Part shown: one piece after another, positions 26,374 through 37,700 of the stretch
Layout: each line of letters begins with the position of its first letter
Position numbering within the stretch: the stretch's first letter is position 1
Assembly (NCBI GenBank): GCA_964410725.1
Contig: CAYPID010000001.1
Span: 253,373 to 317,372, forward strand
Length of the DNA: 64,000 bases
Direction: 5' to 3'
Source of the DNA: CALAZP01 sp964410725
GTDB lineage: Bacteria > Bacteroidota > Bacteroidia > Chitinophagales > Saprospiraceae
The notes under the pieces: model-generated
Databases searched by the model: none
Seen by the model: only the letters and a program-made list of their open reading frames with translations
Told to the model about the DNA's origin: nothing
Program-made: the position numbers and the translations under genes

Positions 26374-27654
26374 CACCTCTATTTCTTCTGGGTGTATGGG
26401 CACTTCAGAACATAAATCCAATGCACCGTCCTCAGTGATTAAAAAGTCATTTTCTAGCCTGATTCCAAAATTTTCTTCTCTAATATAAATTCCTGGTTCA
26501 ACTGTTAACACCATTCCAGGTTGAAGTGCTGCATAGCGTCCTCCAACATCATGAACATCTAAGCCTAAGAAATGGGAGGTAGAATGCATAAAATACTTTC
26601 TATACAGTGGTGATTCAGGGTCTTGCCTTTTAACCTTTTCTTTGTCTAACAAACCCAATGAAATCAAAGCCTCCGATACGTAGTTTCCCATTTCCTTTTG
26701 GTATTCATCTAACTTTACCCCAGGCTTGAGCATTCCTGCAGCAATCCGCATCAAACTCCATACTGATTCATACACCTCTCGCTGCCGAGGTGAGAAGCGA
26801 CCATTGATTGGGACGCATCTTGTCATGTCAGCTGCGTAATTTCCATATTCGGCGCCAAAATCTATTAAAAGAAGGTCACCATCTTTTAGTTCTTTATTAT
26901 TCTTAGTATAGTGAAGAACACAACTATCTGCACCTGATGCTACAATGGGCGCAAAAGCGGCTCCTGCCGATCCCCTCTTCAAAAATCCTCCAATTAGAGC
27001 AGCCTCAACTTCGTATTCAAAATTACCTGGTTGTACTACTGATAACCCTTCCTTAAAAGCCGCACCACTTATTGCTATAGCCTTTTTTATGACCGCTAAT
27101 TCCTCCTTAGATTTAATAGCCATCATAGCATCTATAATCGGACGGGCTCTTTTGAATTGATGCAGTGGATAGGAAGACCTTATTTCCTCCGCCATTCTAA
27201 TGTGAATATCCTTTACAGGGCTTCTAAAATGATCGTTTTCATTATAATTCAAATAAATGTTATCCGCCAAAAGGATTAATTCTCTTAAAATCCGATTCAT
27301 GTCTTCTTTCCAAAAAATTTTTTTGATTCCCGACAGTTGCCCGGCCTGTTCTTTAGAAAGTCGATACCCCTCCCAAGTCAAAAGATGTGCGTCTGCTTTT
27401 CGAATAAAGGCTACCGTCTCGAAACCCTCCTTTATGCAATTTGGAAAAAGCACCAATACCGTTTCCTCTTGGTCAAGTCCAGATAGGTAGTAAAGCTGGT
27501 TATTTTGCCTAAATGGATAAAAAGTATCCCCCGTTCTGGGCATCTCATCATTAGAGAAAAAAATAGCAATACTGTTTGGCGCCATCTGCTCAGCAAATTT
27601 ATTCCTGTTTTCCACGAAGAATTCAGCTGGTAAAGGTTGGTACTTTTGATACAT
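26344..27654 (-). CDS. pepP: Xaa-Pro aminopeptidase (M24, AMP_N type)
   Basis: Removes N-terminal residues preceding proline. It has 436 residues: an AMP_N domain at about 5-140 (PNSIAIFFSNDEMPR, QNNQLYYLSGLDQ) and an M24 pita-bread domain at about 170-425. The metal ligands are visible: LIDFGAEYGNYAADMTR supplies two Asp, HSTSHFLGLDVHDVG the His, VLTVEPGIYI a Glu, and GIRLENDFLI the last Glu. No signal peptide. It lies 8 bp after the VWA-TPR gene on the same strand. Confidence 0.92.
   Translation of the reverse strand: MYQKYQPLPAEFFVENRNKFAEQMAPNSIAIFFSNDEMPRTGDTFYPFRQNNQLYYLSGLDQEETVLVLFPNCIKEGFETVAFIRKADAHLLTWEGYRLSKEQAGQLSGIKKIFWKEDMNRILRELILLADNIYLNYNENDHFRSPVKDIHIRMAEEIRSSYPLHQFKRARPIIDAMMAIKSKEELAVIKKAIAISGAAFKEGLSVVQPGNFEYEVEAALIGGFLKRGSAGAAFAPIVASGADSCVLHYTKNNKELKDGDLLLIDFGAEYGNYAADMTRCVPINGRFSPRQREVYESVWSLMRIAAGMLKPGVKLDEYQKEMGNYVSEALISLGLLDKEKVKRQDPESPLYRKYFMHSTSHFLGLDVHDVGGRYAALQPGMVLTVEPGIYIREENFGIRLENDFLITEDGALDLCSEVPIHPEEIEVLVGKTNTPN
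26350..26380. terminator. Bidirectional hairpin shared by atpC and pepP 3' ends
   Basis: Positions 26350-26362 pair with 26368-26380 over 13 bp with one mismatch or wobble, around a 5-nt loop (TTCCC). The hairpin lies within the overlap of the two convergent coding sequences and contains the atpC stop codon. A short T-rich stretch follows on the plus strand, so it may terminate in both directions. Confidence 0.6.
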
Positions 27655-27662
27655 CCTGTTTC

Positions 27663-29051
27663 TTATTTTTCAATGGGAAAAATCGCCCATAAATTATTAA
27701 ATGAAGGACCCCAACAATCTGCTTTTTCAAGCTTGGGGACAGACTTGGAAATGCTGGCAACCAAATCAAAAGAAAATCTCAGATTGGAACAACCGTAATT
27801 ATCTAAATATAAAACCTTGCCGCCAGTTTTATCCGCAAGACAAGTATAATCAGAAAACGCACTGGCATTGATGGCATTGGGATCCAAATAACTTAAAGTG
27901 TGAATAGTAATTCCTTCCGCAGCTTTTTCCTCTGCCCATTTGCAAATGTCTATTTTCCTGTTTGGGCAAGTATCAGCACCATCACTGACCAAGAAAATAG
28001 CTTTTTTCTGAGCATTAACAGAAAATAATTCAGGCGCCCTGAGCAGTCTTTCAATCATTGGAGTAGTTCCATCTGGAATTAAAAACCTCAAGGTATTAGT
28101 AAAATCTCTTTCCGAAAGGCTACCCACCTTTACCCAATTTTTAGGATTCTTCCCACAATCTCCGTCAATGGTGCCCAATCCTACTGGTATATGACTCGGA
28201 ATTTTGGAATAGACAGCTGCTGCCATTTCTTTCATGACTTCAAATCTAGTAGTCCCTTTACAGGGCACCTTTTCCATTACCATAGACCCCGTAATATCCA
28301 ACAACATGACTATTTCATCATAGGATTCTAACCAATTAATCCCTGCCATGATTCCCCCACCAGTATAAGCACTTGCAGATTCTTGAACTGATTTCCCCTC
28401 CGCTTGACGAAGTACATCACTATCCAGTAATTCAGCCAAATAATTATAATTCCTTAAAGCAGAGTGGTTAGCCGAATCAAGGGCTAATGCCTTTTGAAAA
28501 TATTTTTGGGCGGTCACCAAATCTCGCTGATGGACGTGCCAATGCCTTTTTAATCCCGCTCTTCGATGTGCCCCCTTACCCTGATTCACCACCGATATAT
28601 AACCCAGCAAATTATAAACGACACTATGAATTTCTTCACTTTGCCCTGCATGCGACCACCATAATGTCTTCTTTAATGATTTAACAGCTCCTCGATAATC
28701 CCCAGTATGGATTTTGGATAAGCCTTCGGCAAAAAATAAATAGGCCCGGGATTTTGCTATTTCCTCCTCATCCGAGTAATTAAAAGCCTTCTCTATAACC
28801 TTCAATGCTTGATGAGGTTTTTCAGTCAATGCCAACCCTATGGCATATGCCATTGCAAATGTGAAATTGTCTGGTAAAATTTGATAAGCCGATCTAAAGT
28901 ATTGAACCGCTCTAGGATAGGCCTCCTCTTCAAATGCCAGATTCCCCAGGTAATACTGTCGATAGGCAAATTGTTGATTCCCATAACCTATTTCATACCC
29001 ACTTATCGAGGGAATCCAAAGCACCATAAAAAAAATAAGAATGCCACGCAT
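27663..29051 (-). CDS. Exported TPR and von Willebrand factor A domain protein
   Basis: A 462-residue protein from the ATG at 29051, which lies 1 bp after the YkvA gene stop. The longer frame lacks a proper signal. A signal peptide (MRGILIFFMVLWIPSISG) precedes four or so TPR-like units (YYLGNLAFEEEAYPRAVQYF, YQILPDNFTFAMAYAIG, and so on, to about residue 230). The VWA domain (about 255-440) has the MIDAS-type MLLDITGSMV, the DGTTP segment, and AIFLVSDGADTCPNR. The role is unknown; VWA-TPR pairs usually mediate assembly of envelope complexes (inference). It sits in a run with YkvA, the deacetylase and pepP. Confidence 0.8.
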   Translation of the reverse strand: MRGILIFFMVLWIPSISGYEIGYGNQQFAYRQYYLGNLAFEEEAYPRAVQYFRSAYQILPDNFTFAMAYAIGLALTEKPHQALKVIEKAFNYSDEEEIAKSRAYLFFAEGLSKIHTGDYRGAVKSLKKTLWWSHAGQSEEIHSVVYNLLGYISVVNQGKGAHRRAGLKRHWHVHQRDLVTAQKYFQKALALDSANHSALRNYNYLAELLDSDVLRQAEGKSVQESASAYTGGGIMAGINWLESYDEIVMLLDITGSMVMEKVPCKGTTRFEVMKEMAAAVYSKIPSHIPVGLGTIDGDCGKNPKNWVKVGSLSERDFTNTLRFLIPDGTTPMIERLLRAPELFSVNAQKKAIFLVSDGADTCPNRKIDICKWAEEKAAEGITIHTLSYLDPNAINASAFSDYTCLADKTGGKVLYLDNYGCSNLRFSFDLVASISKSVPKLEKADCWGPSFNNLWAIFPIEK

Positions 29052-29052
29052 A

Positions 29053-29421
29053 CTAAAGCTGCTCTTCCACCACCTCAATTTCCTTTAAATTAATCTTGGG
29101 AAAAAATTCAACCAACCTTTGCCGCGCCTTGCTCCGAACTTCCTCATCAATGTATGCCGCAATAGTCACTAATCCGAAACTTAGAATTCCCCAATCATCA
29201 GTATATCCCAAAAATGGCGTTAAATCAGGAATCGCATCAATTGGGGAAATAAAATAAGCAATAGAGCCTAAAATTATATTTTTTGCCCACAAAGGAGTCT
29301 CTCTTCGTGTATAGGCATAATACATAAGAAGGGAGGCATACCCTATTCTGATTCCAGCTTTTTGGCTGTAGTGCTTTAATTTCTTGAAAAAATCTACAAA
29401 AACTTTTTTACTTCTGGTCAT
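29053..29421 (-). CDS. YkvA/DUF1232 family small membrane protein
   Basis: A 122-residue protein with the DUF1232 core GSIAYFISPIDAIPDLTPFLGYTDDWGIL (split here as ISPIDAIPDLTPFLGYTDD) at about residues 50-80. A short hydrophobic segment lies before and after it. The family is widespread but has no established function. It is 8 bp downstream of the polysaccharide deacetylase and directly before the VWA-TPR gene, so co-transcription is likely. Confidence 0.85.
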   Translation of the reverse strand: MTRSKKVFVDFFKKLKHYSQKAGIRIGYASLLMYYAYTRRETPLWAKNIILGSIAYFISPIDAIPDLTPFLGYTDDWGILSFGLVTIAAYIDEEVRSKARQRLVEFFPKINLKEIEVVEEQL

Positions 29422-29429
29422 ATCTGCAA

Positions 29430-30083
29430 TTATGCGGATATCATCTCCAGTTGTTTAGTCGTCCTGCTGGTGAAATCTATTGACCTGAAGACAAATCCTT
29501 GATTGGAAAAATGCTCCAAAACCCTTGGAAGCGCCCACAACATTTTATCTGCCGACTTCAAACTGTCATGGAATACAATTATACTACCTTTTCCAGCATT
29601 ATTAACAACATTTTTCAGACATTCCTCTTGTGTAGTCTGCGCATCAAAATCGCCACTGAGTACACTCCACATGACTACTTTGTAGTGCCGCTGCAGAAAT
29701 TGAGCCTGCTTTGGTCTTAACTTGCCGTAAGGCGGTCTAAATAAGCCGGTTCTGGTTAAATGTTCAGTATGTCTGACATCGTGAAAATAATTGATATTCT
29801 CCTCATTCCATCCATTCATGTGCGTGAAGGTATGATTACCCACCTGATGCCCTCGATCTAATACCTCTTGAAATAATTCTTGATTTTCTTTTATATTTTT
29901 GCCCACCATAAAAAAGGTAGCACTTGCATTGTAGGCATCCAATACATTTAAAACATCTGGCGTAACACCCGGAACAGGTCCATCGTCAAATGTCAAAAAC
30001 AACTCTTTTTTATTCGTTGGAATTTGCCAAATAAAATTAGGAAATAGTTTTTGAATGAATTGAGGGGTGTTAACTAGATACAT
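29430..30083 (-). CDS. Polysaccharide deacetylase (NodB/CE4)
   Basis: A 217-residue CE4 enzyme that removes N- or O-acetyl groups from a glycan. The five CE4 motifs are mostly visible: ELFLTFDDGPVPGVTPDVL (motif 1, with the catalytic Asp-Asp), GHQVGNHTFTHMNGW (motif 2, metal His ligands), LFRPPYGKLRP (motif 3), VMWSVLSGDFD (motif 4) and IIVFHDSLKS (motif 5). There is no signal peptide, so the enzyme may be cytoplasmic or non-classically localised; in this group the substrate is unknown. First gene of a minus-strand run ending at pepP. Confidence 0.88.
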   Translation of the reverse strand: MYLVNTPQFIQKLFPNFIWQIPTNKKELFLTFDDGPVPGVTPDVLNVLDAYNASATFFMVGKNIKENQELFQEVLDRGHQVGNHTFTHMNGWNEENINYFHDVRHTEHLTRTGLFRPPYGKLRPKQAQFLQRHYKVVMWSVLSGDFDAQTTQEECLKNVVNNAGKGSIIVFHDSLKSADKMLWALPRVLEHFSNQGFVFRSIDFTSRTTKQLEMISA

Positions 30084-30097
30084 TAAATTTGTGTTTA

Positions 30098-30105
30098 TAT
30101 GTTTG
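30098..30105 (+). promoter_or_regulatory. Candidate -7 box upstream of gltX
   Basis: TATGTTTG (30098-30105), with another match TAAATTTG at 30084-30091, lies 114 bp upstream of the gltX ATG. The intervening leader holds a small perfect hairpin (ACGAAT-TATC-ATTCGT, 30130-30145). No clear -33 box. Confidence 0.3.
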
Positions 30106-30219
30106 ACGTTGGTAATAATTAATATATAAACGAATTATCATTCGTAAATGCTGTATTGTTAGGAATTTTTTAACTGTTTTTTTTATCAATTGTTCACCGA
30201 AAACTAAATAAACCATTCC

Positions 30220-31722
30220 ATGAGACTAAGATTTGCTCCAAGCCCCACCGGTCCCCTTCATATTGGGGGGGTACGAACAGCACTTTATAATTATTTACTC
30301 GCCAAAAAATCCAATGGAAGCTTTATCCTAAGAATAGAAGATACCGACCAAAATAGATTCGTAAAGGGAGCAGAAGAGTATATACAAGAAGCATTGGAAT
30401 GGTGTGGTATTATTCCAGATGAGAGTCCATTTGTCGGAGGACCTTATGGACCTTACAGACAATCAGAAAGAAAACACTTGTATCGAGAATACGCAGATCA
30501 ATTGGTCGCGAATGGCCATGCCTATTACGCTTTTGATACGCCTGAATCTTTGGATGCCCAAAGAAAGGAGGATCCTAATTTCATCTATGGGCACCGAGTA
30601 AGAATGAAGATGAAAAACAGTCTATCTCTTCCCAAAGCTGAAGTACAGAATCTACTGTCCAACCAAACTCCTTTTGTCGTCAGATTAAAAATTCCCGAAA
30701 CGGAAACTATTACATTTAACGATCTCATTAGGGGTACAGTTTCCTTCCAGGGTAGTGACTTAGATGATAAAATAATTCTGAAAGGTGATGGCTGGCCAAC
30801 TTATCATTTGGCCAATATCGTTGATGATTACCTAATGAAGATTACGCACGTCATCAGGGGAGAGGAATGGTTATCAAGTACCCCTCACCACATCCTACTA
30901 TACAAAATGTTGGGTTGGGAAGATAAAATGCCGCAATTTGCTCATTTACCCCTTTTGCTTAAACCCTCTGGGAAAGGTAAACTTTCAAAAAGAGATGGGC
31001 AGACACTGGGAATACCTGTATTCCCCATTGATTGGAAATCCAACAATGATCACTTTGACGGATTTAGAGAAAAGGGGTTTTTGCCGGAGGCGGTAATTAA
31101 CTTCCTAGCATTATTAGGTTGGAATCCAGGAGACGAAAGAGAACTTTTTTCACTGGCTGAATTAATTGAATCTTTTGATTTGGAAAAAGTAGGCAAATCC
31201 GGTTCTAGATTTGATATTGAAAAAGCCAAATGGTTTAATCAGCAATACATTATTCATAAGGAACCCGAGGATTTAGCCAATTTGGTTGCGCCCATCTTAC
31301 AAGAACATCAAATTATTGCGGATCATAATACTGTAGTTGCTTTCTGTCAACTAATGAAGGAAAGGGTGAACCTACTGGAGGATTTTTGGACTAATGGTTA
31401 TTATTTTTTTAAGCCTGTTCAAAACTATGACGAGAAAATGGTTCGAAAAAAATGGTCTTCAACACTAAAACCTGTTTTCCTAAACTACCTGTCATTACTC
31501 GAAGGCTTGGATGAGTTTGCCGCAGAAAAGATTCAAAACATGACCAGCGAATTCATGGAATCCAATTCCCTTTCCCCGGGTCAGGTGTTACCAATTCTAA
31601 GATTGGGATTGGCCGGTACTATGAAGGGGCCAGCAGTATTCGAAATGATGGAATTACTTGGGAAAGAAATGGTTCGAGAAAGAATGGAAACTGCTTTAAC
31701 CGATTTCGATAATATGTCCTAA
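30220..31722 (+). CDS. gltX: Glutamyl-tRNA synthetase
   Basis: Class I synthetase charging tRNA(Glu), 500 residues. The HIGH motif is in RFAPSPTGPLHIGGVRTALY (residues 4-23), and the KMSKS equivalent is GKLSKRDGQTLG near 255. The GNGHAYYAF-type stretch and RGEEWLSSTPHH (near 217) fit the discriminating GluRS fold. The anticodon-binding C-terminus ends near 490. It is followed after 41 bp by the giant surface-protein gene; no separate promoter was spotted there. Confidence 0.96.
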   Translation: MRLRFAPSPTGPLHIGGVRTALYNYLLAKKSNGSFILRIEDTDQNRFVKGAEEYIQEALEWCGIIPDESPFVGGPYGPYRQSERKHLYREYADQLVANGHAYYAFDTPESLDAQRKEDPNFIYGHRVRMKMKNSLSLPKAEVQNLLSNQTPFVVRLKIPETETITFNDLIRGTVSFQGSDLDDKIILKGDGWPTYHLANIVDDYLMKITHVIRGEEWLSSTPHHILLYKMLGWEDKMPQFAHLPLLLKPSGKGKLSKRDGQTLGIPVFPIDWKSNNDHFDGFREKGFLPEAVINFLALLGWNPGDERELFSLAELIESFDLEKVGKSGSRFDIEKAKWFNQQYIIHKEPEDLANLVAPILQEHQIIADHNTVVAFCQLMKERVNLLEDFWTNGYYFFKPVQNYDEKMVRKKWSSTLKPVFLNYLSLLEGLDEFAAEKIQNMTSEFMESNSLSPGQVLPILRLGLAGTMKGPAVFEMMELLGKEMVRERMETALTDFDNMS

Positions 31723-31763
31723 ATTTATAATAAATAAGCCGTTTATACCGTTCCCATCTTCCT

Positions 31764-34700
31764 ATGAAAAAAAACCGATGCAAAAACCTTCTACTGTATC
31801 TTTTGGTCTCAATGACCTTACCTGTTCATGCTGAAGATTTCGATTTATTGACGCAAAGGGACACTCTTTTCGAAGAATTACCCTGTGGCATAGGCAGTAT
31901 TGGTAGCTGGTTAGATTCCGTGCAATTGGATTTGGTTTTAAATGATACCCTTCAGACGTGTGACTCTTCCAATTTTAGGATAATTACAAATGATTTATCG
32001 GAAGATGAACTATTGATTGAAAATTGTCAAACCAAGCAATTCAATATATTCATAGAAGATAGTTGTGGAATAAAAGACACGCTTCCCGTTCAATTGAGTA
32101 CCGTAGATAGCGAACCGCCTTTACTTATTGGAATACCTGCTAGCAACTTATTTTTATCATGTAGTGATCCCATTCCACCACTTCCTATTGTGACCGCTCG
32201 GGACAACTGCTTGGATTCAGCTACCATAAATGCGAATATCACGCTTGATTCTACTTTTAGAGAATTTGGTTCTTGTTATTACGAATATTCGATTGAATAT
32301 CGATGGACGGTAACTGATGGCTGTAACCCTCCAGTAAGTGGTTCCTTTTTCGTTAATGTTCAGGATTTTGATGCTAATGATCCATTTTTTGGAGCACCTA
32401 CCTTCACCCCTCCTGCAGATATCACTATTTCATGTACCGATGATGCTTACAATTTAGCTTTTACTGGTCTACCCACAGAAATTACGGACAATTGTGATGC
32501 AGATATCGCCAACCGACTTCCTGTGTATAATGATCAAATAATCACGGGCAATTGCCCTGGGAATTATATCATTGAAAGAACCTGGACCGTTGAGGACACT
32601 TGTGGGACAGTGTCTCTTCCTATTACCCAAATCATCACGGTGGTAGATACCTTTCCTCCATTGTTTACCCCTCCGGGAGATACAACGCTTTCTAATTGCG
32701 GCCCCCTTATTAATTTAGATTTGTTCGGACAGCCCTATGATTTGTCAGACAATTGCTCCTCAGCTGAACAAATAGCCACCTATGTCAGCCACATTGATAC
32801 CATAATCGGGGCTTGTTCAGGGGCATTTACTTACGTAAAAAATTGGGTGGTTGAAGATGCCTGCGGAAATCAGGCCATTCATCAACAAACTATTAGCTTT
32901 TTAGACAATACCCCACCGAGTTTTATTACACCACCCACAGATACTATTATAACTTGTTTTTATTCAGAAGATATTGACAGTGTTTTTAATCAGTGGGTGT
33001 TAAACTTTGCTGGAGCAGTTGCTGATGATAATTGCTCAGTCAAGGAAAACTTAACCTGGGCGGCTTATATCGGCAATGGATCTGATCCTTTTCTCCCTTC
33101 AACAGAATGTAGAGTTGGTTCAGCTATTAGAATGCAAATCGTCAATTTTAGCGTGACTGATGAATGTGGTAATACCTCGGTGTCCCAAGCATCCTTTAGC
33201 TTGGTAGATGAAGACCCTCCTGTTATTTCCAATTGTCCAACCGATACCGTGTTAAATGTGGAAAATGATGCTTGTTTTGCTCTTTTTGGATGGCCCATCC
33301 CCATTATTGAAGAAGGGTGTCCCGATGCAATTATCAATAGTACACTTTCACAGGAATTACCTATTCTAACCGCAGAGGAAGCTACAGATAGTAGTTCTTT
33401 TGGTTCGGTTGCTCCCCTTTCGTTTGCCTTACCAGCCCCTGATAAAAATCTTATTTACCATCCCTACAAAACTCTTATACTCACTGTTGATTTACAAAAT
33501 GCCAATATAGAAGACGCAAAAGAGTATTTCTCTGTATTAGATGAAAACAATCAATTAATAGGAATAACCAATCATACCCCATCTCCCACTATGGAGCCTT
33601 GTCAAAACAGCTCCACCTCTTTTGAAATTCCTTTGGAAACATTTCTCAATTGGATTGAAGATGATTCAATTTTTATACAATTAATTCCCAATCCCCCATT
33701 AGATGGTATCCCTGGATCTGATATTGATCCAATTTGTTATGGCACAAGCACAGCCGCAGTTCATCTATCCTATGCAACTATTGAATATTCAGGACTAAGT
33801 CTTTTTTATCAGCTAGATGAACAAAACCCTATCCAAATTTTAAATCTTTCTGTTGATTCATTTTTCATAGAAGTATATCCTGGCAACCATACCTTAAATC
33901 TAATTACTTTAGACTGTGCAGGCAATTCTGATACTTGTACCTCCAATATATGGGTAGAAGATACTCAAAAACCTGCTGTTTTTTGTCCGGAACCTATAAC
34001 TATTGCTATAGATTCCAATTCTTGTCACGCTACTTTGCTTCCTCCTCTTCCTTCCATAGTGGATAATTGTATTCCGGATCAAGATACCAATGCTTATTTT
34101 TCGGGCTATGCCCTTCAAGGTGCTACTGACTTACCTTTTTCCTCAGGAATACCAAGTGAAGAGATCTCATTTGCAGTAGGTGTCAATACCATGACCTATT
34201 ACACTGAGGATGCGAGTGGTTATACAGATTCTTGTAGTTTCACTATTTCCATTCAAGATATTCAAAGTCCTAAAGCCATCTGCCAAAACGATACGGTCTT
34301 CATCAATCCCGGTTTTGATCAGACCTATTCTCTTGCTGTTGAAAATATTGATGCTGGAAGCTTTGATAATTGTTCTTTAGCTGGCCTTTTCATTAACACG
34401 CCGGAAATTTCCTGTGCTGACTACCCGAAAAAAGATTTGTATCTTATTGCTGAGGATGAAGCTGGAAATAGAGATTCATGTGCCTTTGTGTTGACCATTG
34501 AAAAAGTAAAGCCACAGGTAAGTTTTTCCATTACCGATTGTGCTAATGGGAGCCTGGAATTAATTCCCGGGCCACCTGAGGGAAATTTTTCTTTCCAATG
34601 GTCGGGACCTAATGGATTCAACTCTTCCAGTGCATTTTCGGTCTTAACTGGCGTTGATGAATCCTTTGAAGGGTTATACAAACTAACGCTATACGGATTT

Positions 34701-37700
34701 GAAGGGTGTTTTACAGAGGATAGTGTTTTTATTTCTGCCGAGGAATTGCCCTTTACTCCCATCCTTGACAATATCGGGACAAAATGCCAAGGAGAACCTG
34801 TGATCCTCTCCACCGATGGTTCCAAGCCCCAAGGGGATTCTATTCAATACTATTGGTACGAAAATGACCGCTTATTAGGTGTCACTGATTCAAGCTTTCT
34901 TAACTATACCGTTCCCGAAGCGGGAAGTAATCCCGAGTTATCTGTGAGGGTAGCCAAAAAAAATTGCCTTGGCCCATCCTCTAATCCTATATCCCTTTTC
35001 ATTAATGAAGCTCCTTCTGTTCAAATTTCACCTATTAGTGATTCCTACTGTTTTGGAGCTACAGTTCAACTGCAAGTAAGTAATCCAAATAGTTCCTTTG
35101 AATATTATTGGACAGGACCAGAAGGGTTTTCTGCAACTGGTTCAACTGTGGAATTGCAAAGTATTCAATCCGGGTGGATATCCCTTTCTGCCAATAATGG
35201 CCAATGTCTTTCCCTACCTGATTCTGTCTTTGTCGAAATAATTCCTGCTTGGCCAACACCTGTAATTGCGCCCGTCGATACGCTATGTTCAGGTGATTCT
35301 TTGCTACTTATTTCTCCATCGGTTGGCCCTGAAGCTACGTTTTCTTGGACGGGTCCCGACAACCAATTTTTCGAAACAAACACAGAAGAATTATCAATTG
35401 ATAACGTTACTTTGGCTCAACAAGGTCTATGGACAGTAACTCAACATATTGATGGGTGCAGTACCCCCATGTCAAGTGGCGTATATGTAGCAGTACAACC
35501 TATCCCAGCAGTAGATTTGGCATGGCAAGACACTATCATCTGTATGGGGAGTCTACTTGAATTTAACTTTAGCACTTCATCTCAAGCAACTGTCATCAAT
35601 TGGACAGGTCCTCAAGGATTCTCCAATTCGAACCCCAGTTTTACTTTTAATGAAATTCAACCTAATCAAAGTGGCGAATATGCCTTAACATTGACAGATC
35701 AACTAGGTTGCACGGTATCCTCTAACCTAAGTGTTGAAGTAGCTGAAGCCCCAATAATAGATGAATTTATTTTGGAATTACCCGATTGTTTTGGGAATGG
35801 GGAAAGCGGCACAATCATTCCTACCATCACTTCTTCAGATCCCAATCTAACTTATCGGTGGACGAATCCCAATGATATTACCATTTCTGAAACTCAAAAT
35901 CTTTTATTAGATAATCTTTCTAGTGATGATAATGGAAACTACACCTTATTTGTCTCCAATTCTATTGGATGCCAAAGTAATGCATTTACCAATTTATTGG
36001 TGCCAGATGCCTTACCCTCTCCTCCTGAATTGAACCTGGTTGCTACCACAGTATGTGAAGGAGAATCTGTACAAATAGGCGTTGAAGCACCAACAGGATT
36101 CTCGGTAGAATACTTGTGGACAACCCCAACGGGTCCTATAACCACAACAGAACCCTTTTTATATTTTGAAGAAATTTCTTTAATAGATTCTGGCAACTAT
36201 TCTGTTCAATTTAAAGATGAAGGCTGCTTTTCCGCCTCTTCAGTATCAACTGCACTCGCAGTAATTTCAATTCCTCGACTTCAAGCTTCTATAGAAGATG
36301 TCGCTTGTGAGGGACAACCTTTTCAATTATCAGCTACAGGTCCAAGTCAAACCCAGTTTAACTGGCAGGGACCTGATTTTAATGCCAATGTTGCCAATCC
36401 TACGGTCAACAATGGAAAGTCAGGTGCTTATATCTTGAATGGTTCCATTGGTGGGTGTATAGCTATTCCAGATACTCTTCTAATTGATTTAAAACCTATC
36501 CCTGAGACCCCTCTATTGACTTCAAGTGGTCCAGTATGTCTTATCGATACTATTGGGTTTTTACAATTGTCTATAGATCCTTCCTCCACTTCTGATTCTA
36601 CTTCATACGAATGGTTTTTATTTGAGGAATTAATTTCAAGAACAGAGGATTTAGACCTGATATTAGAAGAATTCTCTGGTTATGATCCTGGTGTTTATGG
36701 ATTCTCTGCGAGAGCTGATCGTAATGGATGTGTTTCTGATTTTTCCAATACTGTAAATATCACTTTTTCCCAAGCTCCTGATAGTCGGGCATTTGCTGGA
36801 GTAGATAAAGAAATCTGTTCCTCTTCCATTTTGACATTAGATGCTTCCCCTCCAGCTACTGGCACAGGAAGATGGAGTATTGTCAGTGGTCCCGACCAAG
36901 AGGTGGTCATCGTTAATCCTAGTCTTCCAAAATCAGATGTTACCAACCTTTCACCAGATACCACTTATACTTTTCGCTGGACATTATCCGATGGATTCTG
37001 TCAAAATTATGACTTTGATGAGGTAGAGATTAAAGTAACCCGGCAAGCAACCGTTGAAGCAGGTGACGATATCTTAGCTTGCGAATCTAATTCAACTCAA
37101 CTGAGTGCCGTTGAAGTCACCACTGGAATAGGAAGTTGGGTACAAAATCCTCTTCAAGAACTAATTGGGGTCAGAATTGTAAATCCCAATGACCCCCAAT
37201 CTACCATTACTGGTTTAGAACCTGGAAACCAATATAAATTCACCTGGGTAGTTGCAAGTGCCTGCGGTACGTCAACTGATGACGTTTTTGTTGTTGTTTC
37301 CGATCCTAATCCAAATGCAGGAGAAGATTTCATCCTTTGCAGCGATGATAGTGCTGTAGAATTGAATGCAGCTGAACCGACCATTGGGAGTTCAGGTCAA
37401 TGGAGTGCAACCGACCCTTCTATTGTATTTTCCAACCCAGGATTTCATCAATCCAATGCAACGGGTCTAAAAAGTGGAATTAATACTTTTATCTGGACCA
37501 TTGATCAAGGGATATGCGGGCCATCTTCAAGAGATACCTTAATTATTGATTTTACCCCTAGCCCTATTGCCTCAGATGATATTTATGAAATCCCCTTTCA
37601 ACAAGAAGCTTCATTAAATATCCTTTTAAACGATAGTACTTTTGGCGAAGCCATTCAATTGAATATAGTTCAGTTTCCATCTGGAGGAAACATTACCATA

